A stretch of 64,000 bases of DNA from Limnephilus marmoratus (GCA_917880885.1 OU862916.1:46102831-46166830); one strand, 5' to 3'; shown: positions 1-11,107, counted from the stretch's first letter. The notes: a model not told the origin generated them from the sequence alone. A program made the numbers and translations.

Positions 1-424
1 AAGAAAAAAAATCCGTATTTATAGAATTACAAATTAAAGGATAAGTTAATTAAATATTAAGAATTTGTTAAGTTATAACAGGTGAGGTGTTGATCGGTAA
101 GGTAAATATTTGTATCGTTGGATGGTTTTGAACCAAGTTTTTATTACATATTAAAATATATTTTTACAGTTAATTATATAGCGCATTATTACATTTTGGT
201 GTGATGAAATAAGCATGTTTTTGCGCAAGCCTAGTTTTGTGCAAAGGAGCTTCAAATATATTATTTACTCTATTACCCACTAAAGCGATTTTCGTGTTTG
301 TAAAAATTTCGAGAAGACATGATATTTAGATATTGCACACAAACAATAAAAAGAGTTCAGCTTCTTGGAATAATTGCAGGGAGGGAGGAGAAGGTAATAT
401 TATGCTTCATGCAATATTATTTTT
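1..424. other. No gene seen; AT-rich sequence
   Basis: I see no coding region, RNA gene or recognisable repeat here. The stretch is AT-rich with short homopolymers. Confidence 0.5.
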
Positions 425-953
425 TAGTGACCGACCGAAGGTTCGGTTTTGGTTTCAGTTTCGGCACAAAAATCTAGTTTCGTCATCAGTTTCGGTTTCG
501 GCAGAATACCTGCCGTTCATTCGGCTGCACCGAAACTCTGCGTCGTGATTTATCGTGCGTCGTTCGGCTGACTTTGGGTGGGTTCATGGCTTGTGTGTTA
601 TCCGCCATCATCAGCTGAGTTCGCCGGCCGGTCTGGCGTGATTGTGTTGTGAGTTAATATTATTTCTCGCCATTGTAAACGCAATTAAAATTAAAATACT
701 CATAAAATTAAAATTAACGAGTTCCTTTCTTTACCACAACAATTACACTTCAATAATTTTTGTTTTTTTTTTTCATTTAACACGTGTTAACTGTCCGTAT
801 AAGTGAATAAAATAAGCTAAATTTCAGTAAACAATAGATTTTTAACATGTCTAAAAAAGATACGGTTTTGGTTTCGATTTCGACCGAAACTGAGACAGAT
901 ACCGAAGATTCGGTTTCGGTTTCGGTAGAAAGTACTGTTTTGGTCGGACAATA
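425..953. mobile_element. Possible hAT-type element with TTCGG subterminal repeats
   Basis: Both ends carry dense, degenerate GGTTTCGG/TTCGGT motifs. The outermost 12 bases are imperfect inverted repeats: TAGTGACCGACC on the left and, reverse complemented on the right, TATTGTCCGACC. Such motifs are common in the subterminal parts of hAT elements. I could not find a matching 8-bp target-site duplication, so the borders are uncertain. No transposase is visible inside. Confidence 0.35.
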
Positions 954-954
954 G

Positions 955-2033
955 TTTGTGAGGGCTTCACAATATATGCCCTATCCAAGTAGACAACGGT
1001 TGTTTGCTTAGCAATGCTCGGAAAGTATACTGTTTAGGTTTAGCAAAAGTTTTTGAAGATAAAATGATAAAGTTAAAAAAAAAGCTTCTGTTTTAATACA
1101 CTTTTTTTTACAGTAACTCTACACAGGAAGTCCTGAAAAAAATAATTACTTTTAGGGCCTATGTCCCCTCCCGTTTTGTACGGACATTTGGGAAACTATC
1201 TTTTTTATATGGAAAGGGTATTTAAAAAAGGTACTATATAAAAACAGATTATCGTGGTTAATGACCTCGCCGTACACAAACGGTTTTGGTGATAAATAAA
1301 TAACCTTGTGGTTTCCGGTGACATTTAAAAAAAAACGTAAAAAAGTATTAGTTGTTGGACAGTTGGGGGCGGGGTAAGAGGTTGGGCGGATTCTCGGCAG
1401 AGTGATCACATGTGGAAGAAATTTTATTTGTTTGATTTTAAAGAGAAAAAAATTGGAAAATAAAGTTCACCGAAAAAGTCACCGGAGACCAAAATTTCAA
1501 TAACATTTTTTACTCCAAACAATGTCAGGAATCACTGGTCAAAGTAATCACGTAAGTCCCTTAAGTAGCTCAAATCCATAAGAAATTGCTACAGCTCTTA
1601 AAAGATCCGCCTATTCTTAAATTGCCCTTCCCAATCAGGAATTCAAATACAAATACAGAGGAATCCCATTTACATTGTTTGTTTATAGAATTTCCACAGA
1701 AGTGAAATAATTTTTTTTACAGAAAGCTTTGCAAATCAGCTAAAAATAATACGGCTCCCAATTTGCATCAAAGAAATAATAATAAACCCGTGCTGTGGGC
1801 TACTCAATGCATTGGTGTAAAAAATACTGGATAAGCCCTTGGAAAAATAGCAAAACAATTTTTTTTTCTTCTCAGTAAACAACCCCCTACAAATTTTGAT
1901 CAACTGCGAAGAGTGTTGAAAAGATAACAAAGAAACTGCTTTCATTTTTCCAAGGACAAAACATTTCCATGTTTTTCAAATACCTAAATCCAAAACCTTT
2001 AACACTTTTCCTTGGAATGCGTAGTCGTAAATA
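955..2033. other. No gene; one short family A tail inside
   Basis: AT-rich sequence with no supportable ORF. The only recognisable piece is a minus-strand fragment of the family A 3' tail at 1101-1168. Confidence 0.5.
1101..1168 (-). repeat. Fragment of family A SINE/LINE 3' tail
   Basis: Read on the minus strand this matches the conserved 3' end seen at 21303-21360 and 30880-30945: an AGGGCCY block, a CCTGTGTGGAG-like block, then TTACTG/TAAAAAAA. It is only about 70 bp long. Confidence 0.6.
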
Positions 2034-2041
2034 GGCTAATT

Positions 2042-2871
2042 CAGGGGTTCCCAAAGAGTGCGCCGCGGCGCCCTGGTGCGCCGTAGAAAGTAAAGAGGGG
2101 CGCCGTGAGTCGATCCTCTATCATTATCCGAAACCGCAAATATTCGCGGGTACCTATAAAGCAACAATTCCTATTTTGAGAGCTCGCATCTTCGAAGAAC
2201 ATAAGTACATACTCGTCGCCGTCGCTCACTCGCCGAAAAGTTCCTACGCGCTTGAAAACCGTTGATAACCACAAGGCAACAACACGCACATTCTGAGATA
2301 ATTGCGGCGTTTAGGAAGAAACTGCAGTTGTGGATAAAAAAAATGAAGACAGCTGTCAAGATTGCTTCCCCCCAATTGCATAAATAAGCGGCATCTAATG
2401 AACTGGTTGTCTCACAAGACCTGATGGCCCTTTCCACGAAACACCTATCGAAGCTCACCGAATGGTTTTCGAAGTACTTCGCAGATGATGATGTCGAAAA
2501 ATTTGGGTGGATTCAAGATCCTTTCCGTGAACAAGCTCCGCCAGGATTCACAACACAGGAGCAAGAGAGTCTCATTGAACTCTTTTGCGATAACAGCCTC
2601 AAAACTAGATTCACCAATTCCGATTTGGTGTAGTTTTGGTTATCGATTCAAAAAGAATATCCAAATTTAACTTCGAAAGCTATTGTGGATGCTTTATTTT
2701 TTGTGCCTATCTACCTAACTACTATTATTGTGGGTACCTATTTCTTTTGATTGTACTCTATATACAGTCACTATATATTATCTATTCCCAATAGCTTACT
2801 AAAGTAGGGCGCCGTGACTAAATACTAAACTTGTAAGTGCGCCGCGGGCTGAAAAAGATTGGGAACCCCTG
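2042..2871 (+). mobile_element. hAT element (Zaphod/ZBED5-like), deletion derivative
   Basis: An 830-bp element. Its ends are perfect inverted repeats over CAGGGGTTCCCAA, and it is flanked by a perfect 8-bp duplication GGCTAATT (2034-2041 and 2872-2879), the hAT signature. GCGCC-rich subterminal motifs (GCGCCGTGA) occur near both ends. The interior keeps only the decayed C-terminal part of a transposase, so the copy cannot be autonomous. Confidence 0.9.
2424..2750 (+). pseudogene. hAT transposase, C-terminal remnant
   Basis: The open frame from 2424 reads through a typical hAT (ZBED5/FAM200-like) C-terminal region. Residues about 15-45 fit the 'ADDDVEKFGWIQDPF' block that precedes the dimerisation motif. 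An in-frame TAG at 2631-2633 interrupts it, and the same frame then continues through 'FWLSIQKEYPNLTSKA' to a TGA at 2748-2750. In intact relatives this last part leads into the hATC dimerisation domain. The N-terminal BED finger and the DDE catalytic residues are absent. Lying inside the hAT inverted repeats, it is best read as the leftover of the element's own transposase. Confidence 0.75.
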
Positions 2872-2914
2872 GGCTAATTAATTTTCGGTGAGGTATAATA
2901 TTTTTATTATTTCT

Positions 2915-3075
2915 TAAATTTTGAGGTCTGCAGTAAATAGAATTGTTATGAATCTGAATAAAAGAAGGGTATTTACGGATGTGAATGAAGCGAGAAATGT
3001 GTGGCGAGACAGAGTTGTGGGGCGATCTATCTCTCTACCTAAGCATGCGGGAAACGGCATAAAGGTTATAGTGAG
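2915..3075 (+). repeat. LINE ORF2 tail with 3' end (RTE-like family)
   Basis: The sequence encodes a decayed version of the basic tail 'DVNEARNVWRDRVVGRS' followed by a short 3' UTR. It is related to fragments at 10543-10908 (-), 14030-14185 (-) and 54060-54337 (+). The motif is the extreme C-terminus of a non-LTR endonuclease/reverse transcriptase. Clade assignment (RTE-like) is an inference. Confidence 0.6.
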
Positions 3076-3295
3076 AGAGCGTTTATTTAATCGGTATTCT
3101 GTACACCAGCTATGTAGCCGCTTTTTAATACCTATACCGTTAAACGTTCATACTTTTTAAATAAAATATCATATCATATATATATAATCATAATCTTCTT
3201 CCCCTTATTCTATTCGGGTCGGGGACCCACTGCATCGACAAGGCTGATTGTTCGGCCTCGTGGTAGTCCCATCCTCAATATAAGTATATATATAC

Positions 3296-3755
3296 GTATA
3301 TTTAATTAGCTCCACACAGGAGACCCTGGGGAAAATAATTCCCTCAGGACCTATGTCGTCTTTGGGGACGATGTGTGGAGAGTCTTTTTAGGGAAGGAAG
3401 AATAGCAAGTTCTGGGAAGAGAAAATGGTATGAGGGGTTGGCATCTGGGGGTCAGTGTGTCCAGGAGTGACGGACGTATGAATCCATCCCTCCGATATTC
3501 CGAGAGAGTACGGCTGGAGAAGTCAAAGGGATTCCCTCAACCATTCTCTCTCGATCCGGCCTGCCAGAGCTGGTGGACAGACGCATCCGCTGCCAAGACC
3601 CGGACAAACCTCATCCCATGAACCCGGGCATCCCTGCTAAGTCACCAAACGTAGTTAACCGCCTGGGGTACCCTATGGCAAAGGTGTTGGTTATCCAATA
3701 AATGGTTCCCGGGGCGGCTGTACCCATACCCGCCTCGAATTTAACAAAAATGTTT
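3296..3755 (-). repeat. Family A SINE, near full length
   Basis: On the minus strand it begins near 3755 with a GGGAACCATTTATTGGATAACC-like start (TTATCCAATAAATGG on the plus strand), passes through a GGTGCCCGGGTTCATG block and ends at 3296 with the GGGCC hairpin tail and GTGTGGAGCTAATTAA. It matches 30524-30945 and the two halves at 39455 and 40065. No ORF is present. The tail is shared with the LINE at 20580-21360. Confidence 0.75.
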
Positions 3756-3825
3756 ATGCGGTTATAACTATAATAAGTAGGTAGATACTAAAATATATAT
3801 TTTTTTTATTTACTTTATAAAGAAA

Positions 3826-4003
3826 GACAAACATTCCCGGGTTACGAATAACCCAACAATGTTTGAAAATCTCCTAGTACCACCACAGAAAGCCGAAAAT
3901 TATGCTTGTGTTGTGATGGAGGACATAGCCAGCCGAGGAATCGAACACGCGACGCTCGGGTGGGACCCAAGCGCTATGCCCACTCAACCACTGACCGGTC
4001 AAA
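3826..4003 (-). repeat. tRNA-derived SINE (family B)
   Basis: On the minus strand the head carries a pol III A-box-like TGGTTGAGTGGGC and a B-box-like GTGTTCGATTCC about 35 bases downstream, as in a tRNA. A non-tRNA body follows. The errantivirus starts 175 bp further right, in unrelated sequence. Confidence 0.65.
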
Positions 4004-4178
4004 TATATATATACAGTATTTTATTTTGCAGGTAAGAACGTTAACGGTGTAGGTAAAAATGGCTGCATATGTATAAGCTTAAACGCTTCCGTTTGGAAAT
4101 ACTATTTTTAAATTTCTACGTTTAAATTTCTGTGTCCCAAAGCAATTTTCTGTCAATGGTCTCACGTTACTTTCCACG

Positions 4179-4782
4179 AGTTAACCACCCTAAACGACCC
4201 CCACCTACAAGAAGACATCGCAGTACGCCCATTGCAACCGGCACTTCATCTTGCCTAAAAATAAACTAATAAACCCTACATGTTTATTGATAACAGCTGC
4301 ATCCAGCCGAGGACCATTACCGGGATGATATACTCTAATCACTATCCCTTAATCGACATACCAACTCGAAGAAAACCATTAATAGACAAACCAACGAAAC
4401 ATTTGGATGTACTTAACGCAGCCCTCACGCCGAACAGTCCCAAAATAAAAGACTGGATTACGAAACCCCACGTATCCACGTGCATCGGGACAACAACCCC
4501 ATTATCAGGATGACATATTGACCCCTTGACATGCAGCACCGAAAATAGGAAGACGACGCCCCCTCCACCACACCAGCCGGGACTATATAAACCCCGACTC
4601 TTACTTCCACTAGTTAATCTATTTTGTGCATTGAATCCAAGCACTTGCTTGTTGTATTGCTCACATAATAGTTCCCTTTGAAATTGTACTTATTTTAAGT
4701 TGTATTGTGTAATTAAACAATAAAGGATAATTTATCCACAAGTATATTTTTTTTTAACACTACACGACATCAAAAGTTAACT
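4179..4782 (+). repeat. 5' LTR of errantivirus
   Basis: It begins AGTTAAC and ends GTTAACT, the short inverted ends typical of errantivirus LTRs. It contains a likely TATA box (ACTATATAAACC, about 4582-4593) and a polyadenylation signal AATAAA at 4719-4724. It matches the 3' LTR at a constant offset of 4801 bases with one substitution noted. Confidence 0.93.
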
Positions 4783-4800
4783 GGCGCCCAGCACGTGGGT
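4782..4800 (+). promoter_or_regulatory. Primer-binding site
   Basis: TGGCGCCCAGCACGTGGG overlaps the last LTR base. The TGG start and position directly after the LTR fit a tRNA 3'-end complement. I have not assigned the tRNA. Confidence 0.8.
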
Positions 4801-5074
4801 CAATTCGAGGAAGTCTGAAAATTGGCCAAAACTAGGACTCCCTAGATATTTTAATATCTCAACGCGAAAGGACCACACACCAAAAAAAAAAATTTGTTAA
4901 CTTGGCAATGAAGATCGTCGCATCAATACTTCTGTGAGTACATTTTCAATTGATCGTCTATCCCATACGTACGATAGATCCCTTCCCTACCTTATCCAAA
5001 AGGTTAGAGAGAAAACTAAATTTTTTAAAAGTCACTTTGTATATTCCTATTTTTTTTTTCTACTTTTTTGAAAA

Positions 5075-6064
5075 ATGGCACAGCCAAATGAGAGACCCGC
5101 TCCCTAATACGCAGAGTCGATATTGGAGTATAGTGGCTCTCCCCAAGATATCAACTTATTCATAAAATCAGCCAGGGGGTACATTACTAGAAACGGCAAT
5201 ACGCCAAGCAATGTTGAGAAAATAATCTCAAGATTACGTGGCAAAGCACTTCACGTAATTCTCATGTGCGATCATGATAATAATATTGAAACCATATTAG
5301 AGACGCTAAAAAATGAATGTGGGGACAATAAGTCTGTTACGTTATTACAGACGGAGTTAATCAACTTCAACCGCGGTCAAAGGGATTTCTCCTCAACGAT
5401 TCATGAAATCAATCAGATTCTATTTTCAATAAAAATCAAAATTTCTGATCAATATGGAGGACCTAGTGCCCACATATTGATGGAACCATACAAAGATACA
5501 GCAAGAAATACATTGTTGAATCTAATGCCAACGCACATTAAATGCGCAAACTTAACCAAAAATTATGATGCCCTGTGCACGGAAATAAGAATGCTGGAGG
5601 CTCATGGCGAGCTCCATCAACGGTCTAAACAAAATCTTGTGTTTCCACAAGCAGGACCATCTAATTTCATGCGGCCAGGACAAAGCCAATCAAATAAACC
5701 TTTTACTCGCCCTAACTTTTTTCCACCGCAAACGCAAAATTCGTTCAAACCTCATAATAACTTTAATCATAATAATCATAATCACCTTAACAATTATAAT
5801 AATAAACCGTGGCATAATAATAACCAAACGCATAAGTACGTACAAAACCGCCCGTGGCAAGGAAATAATAATAATAATTTTAATACGCATCATGCGCGTT
5901 CCGGTGATGTCAGTATGAGAACGGCCCCAATGCCCCGACCTCCTAAAGGCCCGGTCATCGACCTCGGCAATGGACGTACGGCACAAGAGCTATTTTATAC
6001 AGACGGGAATGATCAGGAACGGCCGGATTTGTGGGAAGACCAAGAATCTCCCCGAGAAACCTAG
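5075..6064 (+). pseudogene. gag: Errantivirus gag with in-frame stop at codon 11
   Basis: The best start is the ATG at 5075, in frame with the long gag reading frame. A TAA at 5105-5107 stops it after ten codons, and the frame then stays open to 6064 (over 310 codons). The middle part is helical, as expected of a capsid-like Gag. The C-terminal third (about 5690-5900) is very rich in Asn and His with interspersed Pro, and no CCHC zinc knuckle is seen, which is usual for errantiviruses. The end overlaps the pol frame, so Gag-Pol would be made by a -1 frameshift. No other ATG lies close to the start of the open part, so the stop probably disables normal translation. Confidence 0.85.
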
Positions 6065-6849
6065 TCCACCTGAATCATATTAACAATGGCCTACCATATG
6101 TAGTAGCGCCATTAAATATAAAAATTCTGATTGATACGGGAAGCTCCAAATCATTCATGAATAAAAATGTGTATAATAGATTATTTCGTGACTGTAGATA
6201 TGTAAACGAAGAGTTTACTGTACAAACAGCACACTCTACGACTACCCATAGAGGTGCCGTCGTGACTCCATTTTGGAAAAGAGTATTCGGCAATAATAAT
6301 GCTGAAATGCGTTTTTATATTTTTGACTTTTCCCACAAATACGATGTTTTAATGGGGATAGATATGTTGAAATTAATGAATGCAACATTAATTTTAAATA
6401 ACTGTAATAATATTTTAAAAACTCCAACCAGACAAGTTCAGTTGTTCCATGTAATGGATATAAATAAACTTGATGAGTTATTGGAGAAAAATAGAGATTT
6501 GTTTTCTGAGGAACTGGTAGCTAATTGCTCACCTCATGTAAAACATGAAATAAAATTAATTAAAGAAGAACCTGTGTATCAACGCGCTTATCGGTTACCG
6601 TATGAGCAGAGGCTTGAAGTTGAAAGGCAAGTCGCCCAACTTCTAAAGGATGGAATCATCCGACCAAGCGATTCGCCTTGGGCAAGCCCTGTCCATATAG
6701 TCGAGAAAAAACTCAACCTATTGCCTATATTTCTAGGACACTGTCAAAAACGGAAACTAAATACAATACGACGGAAAAGGAATTGCTTGGTATACTATGG
6801 TCCCTCCAGCAATTCCGTCCGTATATTTATGGTAAACATTTTATCATAG
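6031..6849 (+). pseudogene. pol: Pol fragment 1: protease and start of reverse transcriptase
   Basis: The frame overlaps gag by about 34 bases in the -1 frame. Near residue 35 it has the retropepsin active site IDTGSS, and around residue 110 the 'LMGIDML' block (usual G-x-D/ILG flap region). From about residue 150 it enters the RT N-terminus, with the conserved 'R.YRLPYE....V..Q...LL..GIIRPSDSPWASPV' region. Recognisable pol ends at about 6711, inside GAGAAAAAAC. After that the frame runs out of register as 'LNLLPIF' and is meaningless to 6849. The whole RT palm including the YxDD box is missing, so reverse transcriptase is dead. Confidence 0.88.
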
Positions 6850-7589
6850 AAACGGATCACCAACCGTTAGTATGGTTAACCAAGTTAAAAGAACCAAACG
6901 CCAAACTTACTAGGTGGAGACTCAAACTCCAGGAATATGATTATACGATTAGACATAAGCGAGGTTGTAATAACCATGTAGCTGACGCACTTTCAAGAGT
7001 CGAAATTCATTATAGTGAGGACGGTGAGGAGCATGATTCATTACGAGTAGAAGCCACCTCGGGCGCCCAGAGTGTCACTGACACCGTGCATAGCAATGTG
7101 GATGACCATGAGGGTGGAATCCCAATTCGTAACGAACACCCACCCCCGCGTAGGAATGGGATTTTTATTGAACTAAGCGATATTGAGAAGCATAGTTTGA
7201 GAGCTAAGGAAAAAGGTACGGACCTTGTATGGTGTATCCCTTTAGAAAATGCAGAAGCAATATTTTTAAAATTGATTAAAACATGTTTGGATAAAGATAA
7301 ATATGCAGTAATTATAAATAACAATAGATTATATGAGTGTTTAAGCGAATGTTATAGAAAAAATATTGATAAGAACTCATTAAAATTAATACGTTTTACA
7401 AATGTTAAGATTGAACCCATAAAATTAGAAGAACAAAAGGGGATAATTCGTTCGACGCATGTCGAGAACCAGCGTCACATGGGTCTAGATGCCCTACTCA
7501 GTAAAATAAAACGGACGCACTATTTTAATAATATGCGGACAAAAATAAAAGATTTTTTAAAAAACGTGTATAATATGTCAAAATTCTAA
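6678..7589 (+). pseudogene. pol: Pol fragment 2: RNase H and integrase zinc-finger remnant
   Basis: From about 6709 the frame resumes in typical gypsy RNase H sequence: 'PIAYISRTLS', then 'ETDHQPLVWL' and 'RWRLKLQEYDYTIRHKRGC'. 'NNHVADALSR' marks the end of the domain. The first RNase H acidic residues lie in the deleted part. A linker follows, then the integrase HHCC finger begins ('STHVENQRHMG') but breaks off before its Cys pair. A TAA closes the frame at 7587-7589. The integrase DDE core and the C-terminal domain are absent: the next recognisable sequence is env. Its frame differs from fragment 1, so the two pol pieces cannot be translated together without a shift. Confidence 0.85.
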
Positions 7590-9059
7590 ATACGAAATGC
7601 ACGAGCCGTCGAAGGACAGTGGCACGTCATTCATACCCTAGATTTAACTGAACTTATTGAACAATCGCAACAACTAGGAATTAATTATGATAAATTTATA
7701 AAAAGTAACAATGTGACTTTACCACATGTAGGATTAGAACGTTTGAAATATTTAATAGATCATAATAATCAGATAATGGACAATTTAGTTGTAAATAGAT
7801 ATAAAAGAGGCCTAATAAACGGACTCGGTACAATAATTAAAGGGATTACGGGAAACTTAGATGATAATGATTTAGATAAATTAGTGCAACGAATTGAAAC
7901 TAACCAAAATATTAATGAAAAGAGAATCTCGTTGAGTTCAAGATCATTAGAGGATTATTACGGTAAACTAAAAAATATTTCACATAACCAAATGGTACTC
8001 TGGTCACAAATGAGCCATGATCATTATGAAGATAAGACAGACTTGTTGATTACACATTTAATTTATCAGACGGAAACTATCACCGAATTAATTACTAGAA
8101 TTACAGAAGCTATCACGTTTGCCTCTCATGGAATGTACCACCCTAGCATTATAAAACCAAAGGTATTTATGGAATCTATTTCACATGTAAATCCTGAACA
8201 ACTACCTTCTAAAGATTTTGATATTATTCAACGCTTTTTGCAAGTCAAATTCATTAAAGTTAAACAAACTTTGCACTTTATTCTCTCTCTAACTTTAGTA
8301 GAACGCACCGTCTATATGTATAACGAAATAATTCCCATCATCTCCAAAACTAACAATAAATGTTTCCAACCCCACCTCCTACCGAGACGATTATTGAGAG
8401 ATGGAAAGCAGATGTATAACGCACACAAGTGCCAAGTTATTACAGACAGCCTCAGCATATGCAACAAGGAACTCAACTCCATCGACGACTGCACAACTAC
8501 CGTACTAGAAAACCACAGCGAACAGAACTGCAGTCTACGCCAGATTATTTGCCCAGAAGAATATACACACGTCATCGGAGATAATATGATGTACTTATTT
8601 CGCAACGAACCAACAGCGTTACGAGCACAATGCCCTCAACACCAACAGAATATAGTAATTTCCAAATCTGTACTTGTAACAAATGACGAGTGCAGTATAC
8701 AAGGAAGAACATTTACTATGGGAAGAATCGTTAACCAAGAAACACTACTCATTACATATTCGAAGGAAGAATTACATGTACTAAAACTACCCATCCTACA
8801 TGTTGACGAAATACAAGAACCACGCAGAGAACTCGATATCCCTACCACTACGACGGGATTTGAAGGAACTATACACCTAACACTTACCAGCTGCCTGATA
8901 ATTACGGCCATCGGATATATCCTTTGGAGAAGATATAAACTCTTCACAGTGCGAAGGAGTTTCAATTTTAGGGGGGGAGAGTTAACCACCCTAAACGACC
9001 CCCACCTACAAGAAGACATCGCAGTACGCCCATTGCAACCGGCACTTCATCTTGCCTAA
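7590..9059 (+). pseudogene. env: Errantivirus env (F-like fusion glycoprotein), N-terminus missing
   Basis: The frame is open from the stop at 7587-7589 to 9059, with no signal peptide or clear start. The Env homology begins about 7611, so the original N-terminus went with the integrase deletion. At 7797-7808 it encodes a furin-type R-Y-K-R cleavage site, followed at once by a Gly-rich hydrophobic stretch, the expected fusion peptide of errantivirus/baculovirus F-type proteins. A transmembrane helix is visible near 8868-8925, followed by basic residues and a short tail that ends inside the 3' LTR. The F2/F1 layout is normal apart from the missing start. Loss of the leader should prevent secretion. 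Confidence 0.82.
8971..8979 (+). promoter_or_regulatory. Polypurine tract
   Basis: GGGGGGGAG lies directly before the 3' LTR, inside the env frame. It is the expected plus-strand priming site. Confidence 0.8.
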
Positions 9060-9583
9060 AAATAAACTAATAAACCCTACATGTTTATTGATAACAGCTG
9101 CATCCAGCCGAGGACCATTACCGGGATGATATACTCTAATCACTATCCCTTAATCGACATACCAACTCGAAGAAAACCATTAATAGACAAACCAACGAAA
9201 CATTTGGATGTACTTAATGCAGCCCTCACGCCGAACAGTCCCAAAATAAAAGACTGGATTACGAAACCCCACGTATCCACGTGCATCGGGACAACAACCC
9301 CATTATCAGGATGACATATTGACCCCTTGACATGCAGCACCGAAAATAGGAAGACGACGCCCCCTCCACCACACCAGCCGGGACTATATAAACCCCGACT
9401 CTTACTTCCACTAGTTAATCTATTTTGTGCATTGAATCCAAGCACTTGCTTGTTGTATTGCTCACATAATAGTTCCCTTTGAAATTGTACTTATTTTAAG
9501 TTGTATTGTGTAATTAAACAATAAAGGATAATTTATCCACAAGTATATTTTTTTTTAACACTACACGACATCAAAAGTTAACT
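8980..9583 (+). repeat. 3' LTR of errantivirus
   Basis: A 604-bp copy of 4179-4782, with T at 9218 where the 5' LTR has C. It includes the env C-terminus and stop (9057-9059). The TATA box is at about 9383 and AATAAA at 9520-9525. It is followed by the 4-bp duplication CACG. Confidence 0.93.
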
Positions 9584-9587
9584 CACG

Positions 9588-10254
9588 TGAAATGAGTTTA
9601 TTTTTATTTGCTTTACAAAATTGCACAGGAAATTTTATATTTTTACCTGATTGAAATGAACGGGTATAAATATAGACATGCCTGGATTTATTTGAAACCA
9701 ACTAACTCTTTTGATAAGTTATTATTATCTGAGAAAAAGAGCAAATGTTTTTTTAAATGAATCTGTTTTATTTCGGTTAATATTACTAGATCGGGATATT
9801 TTTAGTCCTACGCAAGATAAGCGGAAATTAAAAAAAAAAATTATTTTAAGAATAAAATATGCTTATAAATAAATGACCTTATCAATTGAGGTTCCTCTCC
9901 ATTAATTTGAAAGAATTAGTTTCGAAAAACGTTTTATAACATTGACGTCAAAAACACAACATAATTCTAAAGAAAATTTTCAATGTAGATTTTTGGGATT
10001 ATAAATGTTTTCAAATGTACCTGTATATTTTTGTCCAATTTTGATGTTGATTGTCGTTTTTTGATCTAACCTCAATTAGAATGGGTTGTTTTCACAGAAT
10101 TTCAACAAATTATTAAATTTCGAAGTTAATTTTTAAGTTCTCTAAAAGTTCTATTCAAGTTCTGTTATTAATTTAGTTCTATTCATCAACTGGTCCACAA
10201 TGGTATAAAAGTGGAAATTTGATGAATTGTTCAAATTCTATGAAACAACCCGTC
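9588..10254. other. No gene seen; AT-rich spacer
   Basis: Between the retrovirus-like element and the Harbinger nest I find no ORF, RNA gene or clear repeat. Confidence 0.5.
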
Positions 10255-10542
10255 TTAGGGTGGGTTTCTTAATTTGCACTCTACTTTAGCTTAGCAGTTT
10301 ACAGTTCCTTTCGCAGTGCATTTGACATTTACGGCAAAATGGGTTTTTTCACGATGCCAACTGCTTAGGTAAAAGTAAATAGGGATGACAGCATAAAAAC
10401 TAACCTAATTCCCACATTTTCGTATTGCGAACTGTGTATATATTTTTTTCATGTGGCAACCCACACAATAAATGTCAAACATTGTGTGCGAATTGCTTCA
10501 TCTATGGTTGCGTTGTTGACAATTGTTTCACGTTTTAACTAA

Positions 10543-10908
10543 CTAATCATCACGCCGTTTCTCCGCAGGGGTAGGCAGAGAGGACGGACCGCTAAACAAC
10601 TCGGTCTTGGCACACGCTCTTTGCCTCACTCACATTCATACATCGTCTCATCCATTCTATTCTATTATTCTGACTTTTGACATGCCCCGACTCAAGTATC
10701 TGATTCACTTGATCGTGCCATGTCTTCCTCGGGCTTCTTACACTACTTTCTTCATTCATTCGCTCTACATGCCACATGCCCAAACCATCTGAGGGTCCCT
10801 TTCTTAATCTTACGCATTATGCTTACATCAGCCTTACATTCTTTGCGGATACCCACATTTCTCACGATCGTACATTGTTTTACACACATACGTCTCAGGG
10901 ATCACGTT
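10543..10908 (-). repeat. RTE-like LINE ORF2 tail and 3' end
   Basis: On the minus strand this reads through a decayed basic C-terminus ('ERMNEES', 'RSPRKTWHDQV', 'MNVSEAKSVCQDRVV') to a 3' UTR, and ends in a TTAG-type tail (AACTAACTAA on the plus strand). It is related to the copies at 54060-54337 and 14030-14185. The piggyBac TTAA target lies at its left-hand boundary, 10909-10912. Confidence 0.7.
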
Positions 10909-11101
10909 TTAACTCCTTGAGGTACGAACTTTTTTTTCTTATTTTTTACCTTTTTTTTTTTTTTAATCAATTGACGTAACTTATAATAACGAGGAAAAAA
11001 TATTTTAAAAAAAATTGGACTGAAGGCTTTTCAGGAATGAGGTGGTCAAAATTTTATACCACAGTACACATGGGAAAAAAATATTAGGTTCAAATCAAAA
11101 G

Positions 11102-11107
11102 TTTATT
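11102..11107 (-). terminator. Polyadenylation signal of piggyBac transposase
   Basis: TTTATT on the plus strand is AATAAA on the coding strand, about 30 bases after the stop codon. Confidence 0.5.

Larger units (their letters stand above)
4179..9583 (+). mobile_element. Errantivirus-type (gypsy, env-containing) LTR retrotransposon, internally deleted
   Basis: A 5405-bp provirus bounded by 604-bp LTRs (AGTTAAC...GTTAACT) and a perfect 4-bp target duplication CACG (4175-4178 and 9584-9587). A primer-binding site follows the 5' LTR and a polypurine tract precedes the 3' LTR. The order is gag, protease, RT start, RNase H, integrase finger, env, which is the insect errantivirus order (TED, gypsy, 17.6 type). 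The catalytic palm of RT and the integrase core are deleted and gag has an early stop. The two LTRs differ at one aligned site (C at 4417, T at 9218), so insertion was recent. The copy must be non-autonomous. Confidence 0.93.

Noticed and set aside
425..953. Confident hAT call
   Set aside because: TTCGG-rich ends fit, but no 8-bp target duplication was found, so it is kept at low confidence.
4280..4644. ORFs inside the errantivirus LTR (repeated at 9081-9445)
   Set aside because: LTR sequence, duplicated exactly with the LTR; no protein motif and regulatory signals overlap.
7010..7324. Minus-strand 104-codon ORF over pol
   Set aside because: Antisense shadow of the RNase H/integrase linker frame.
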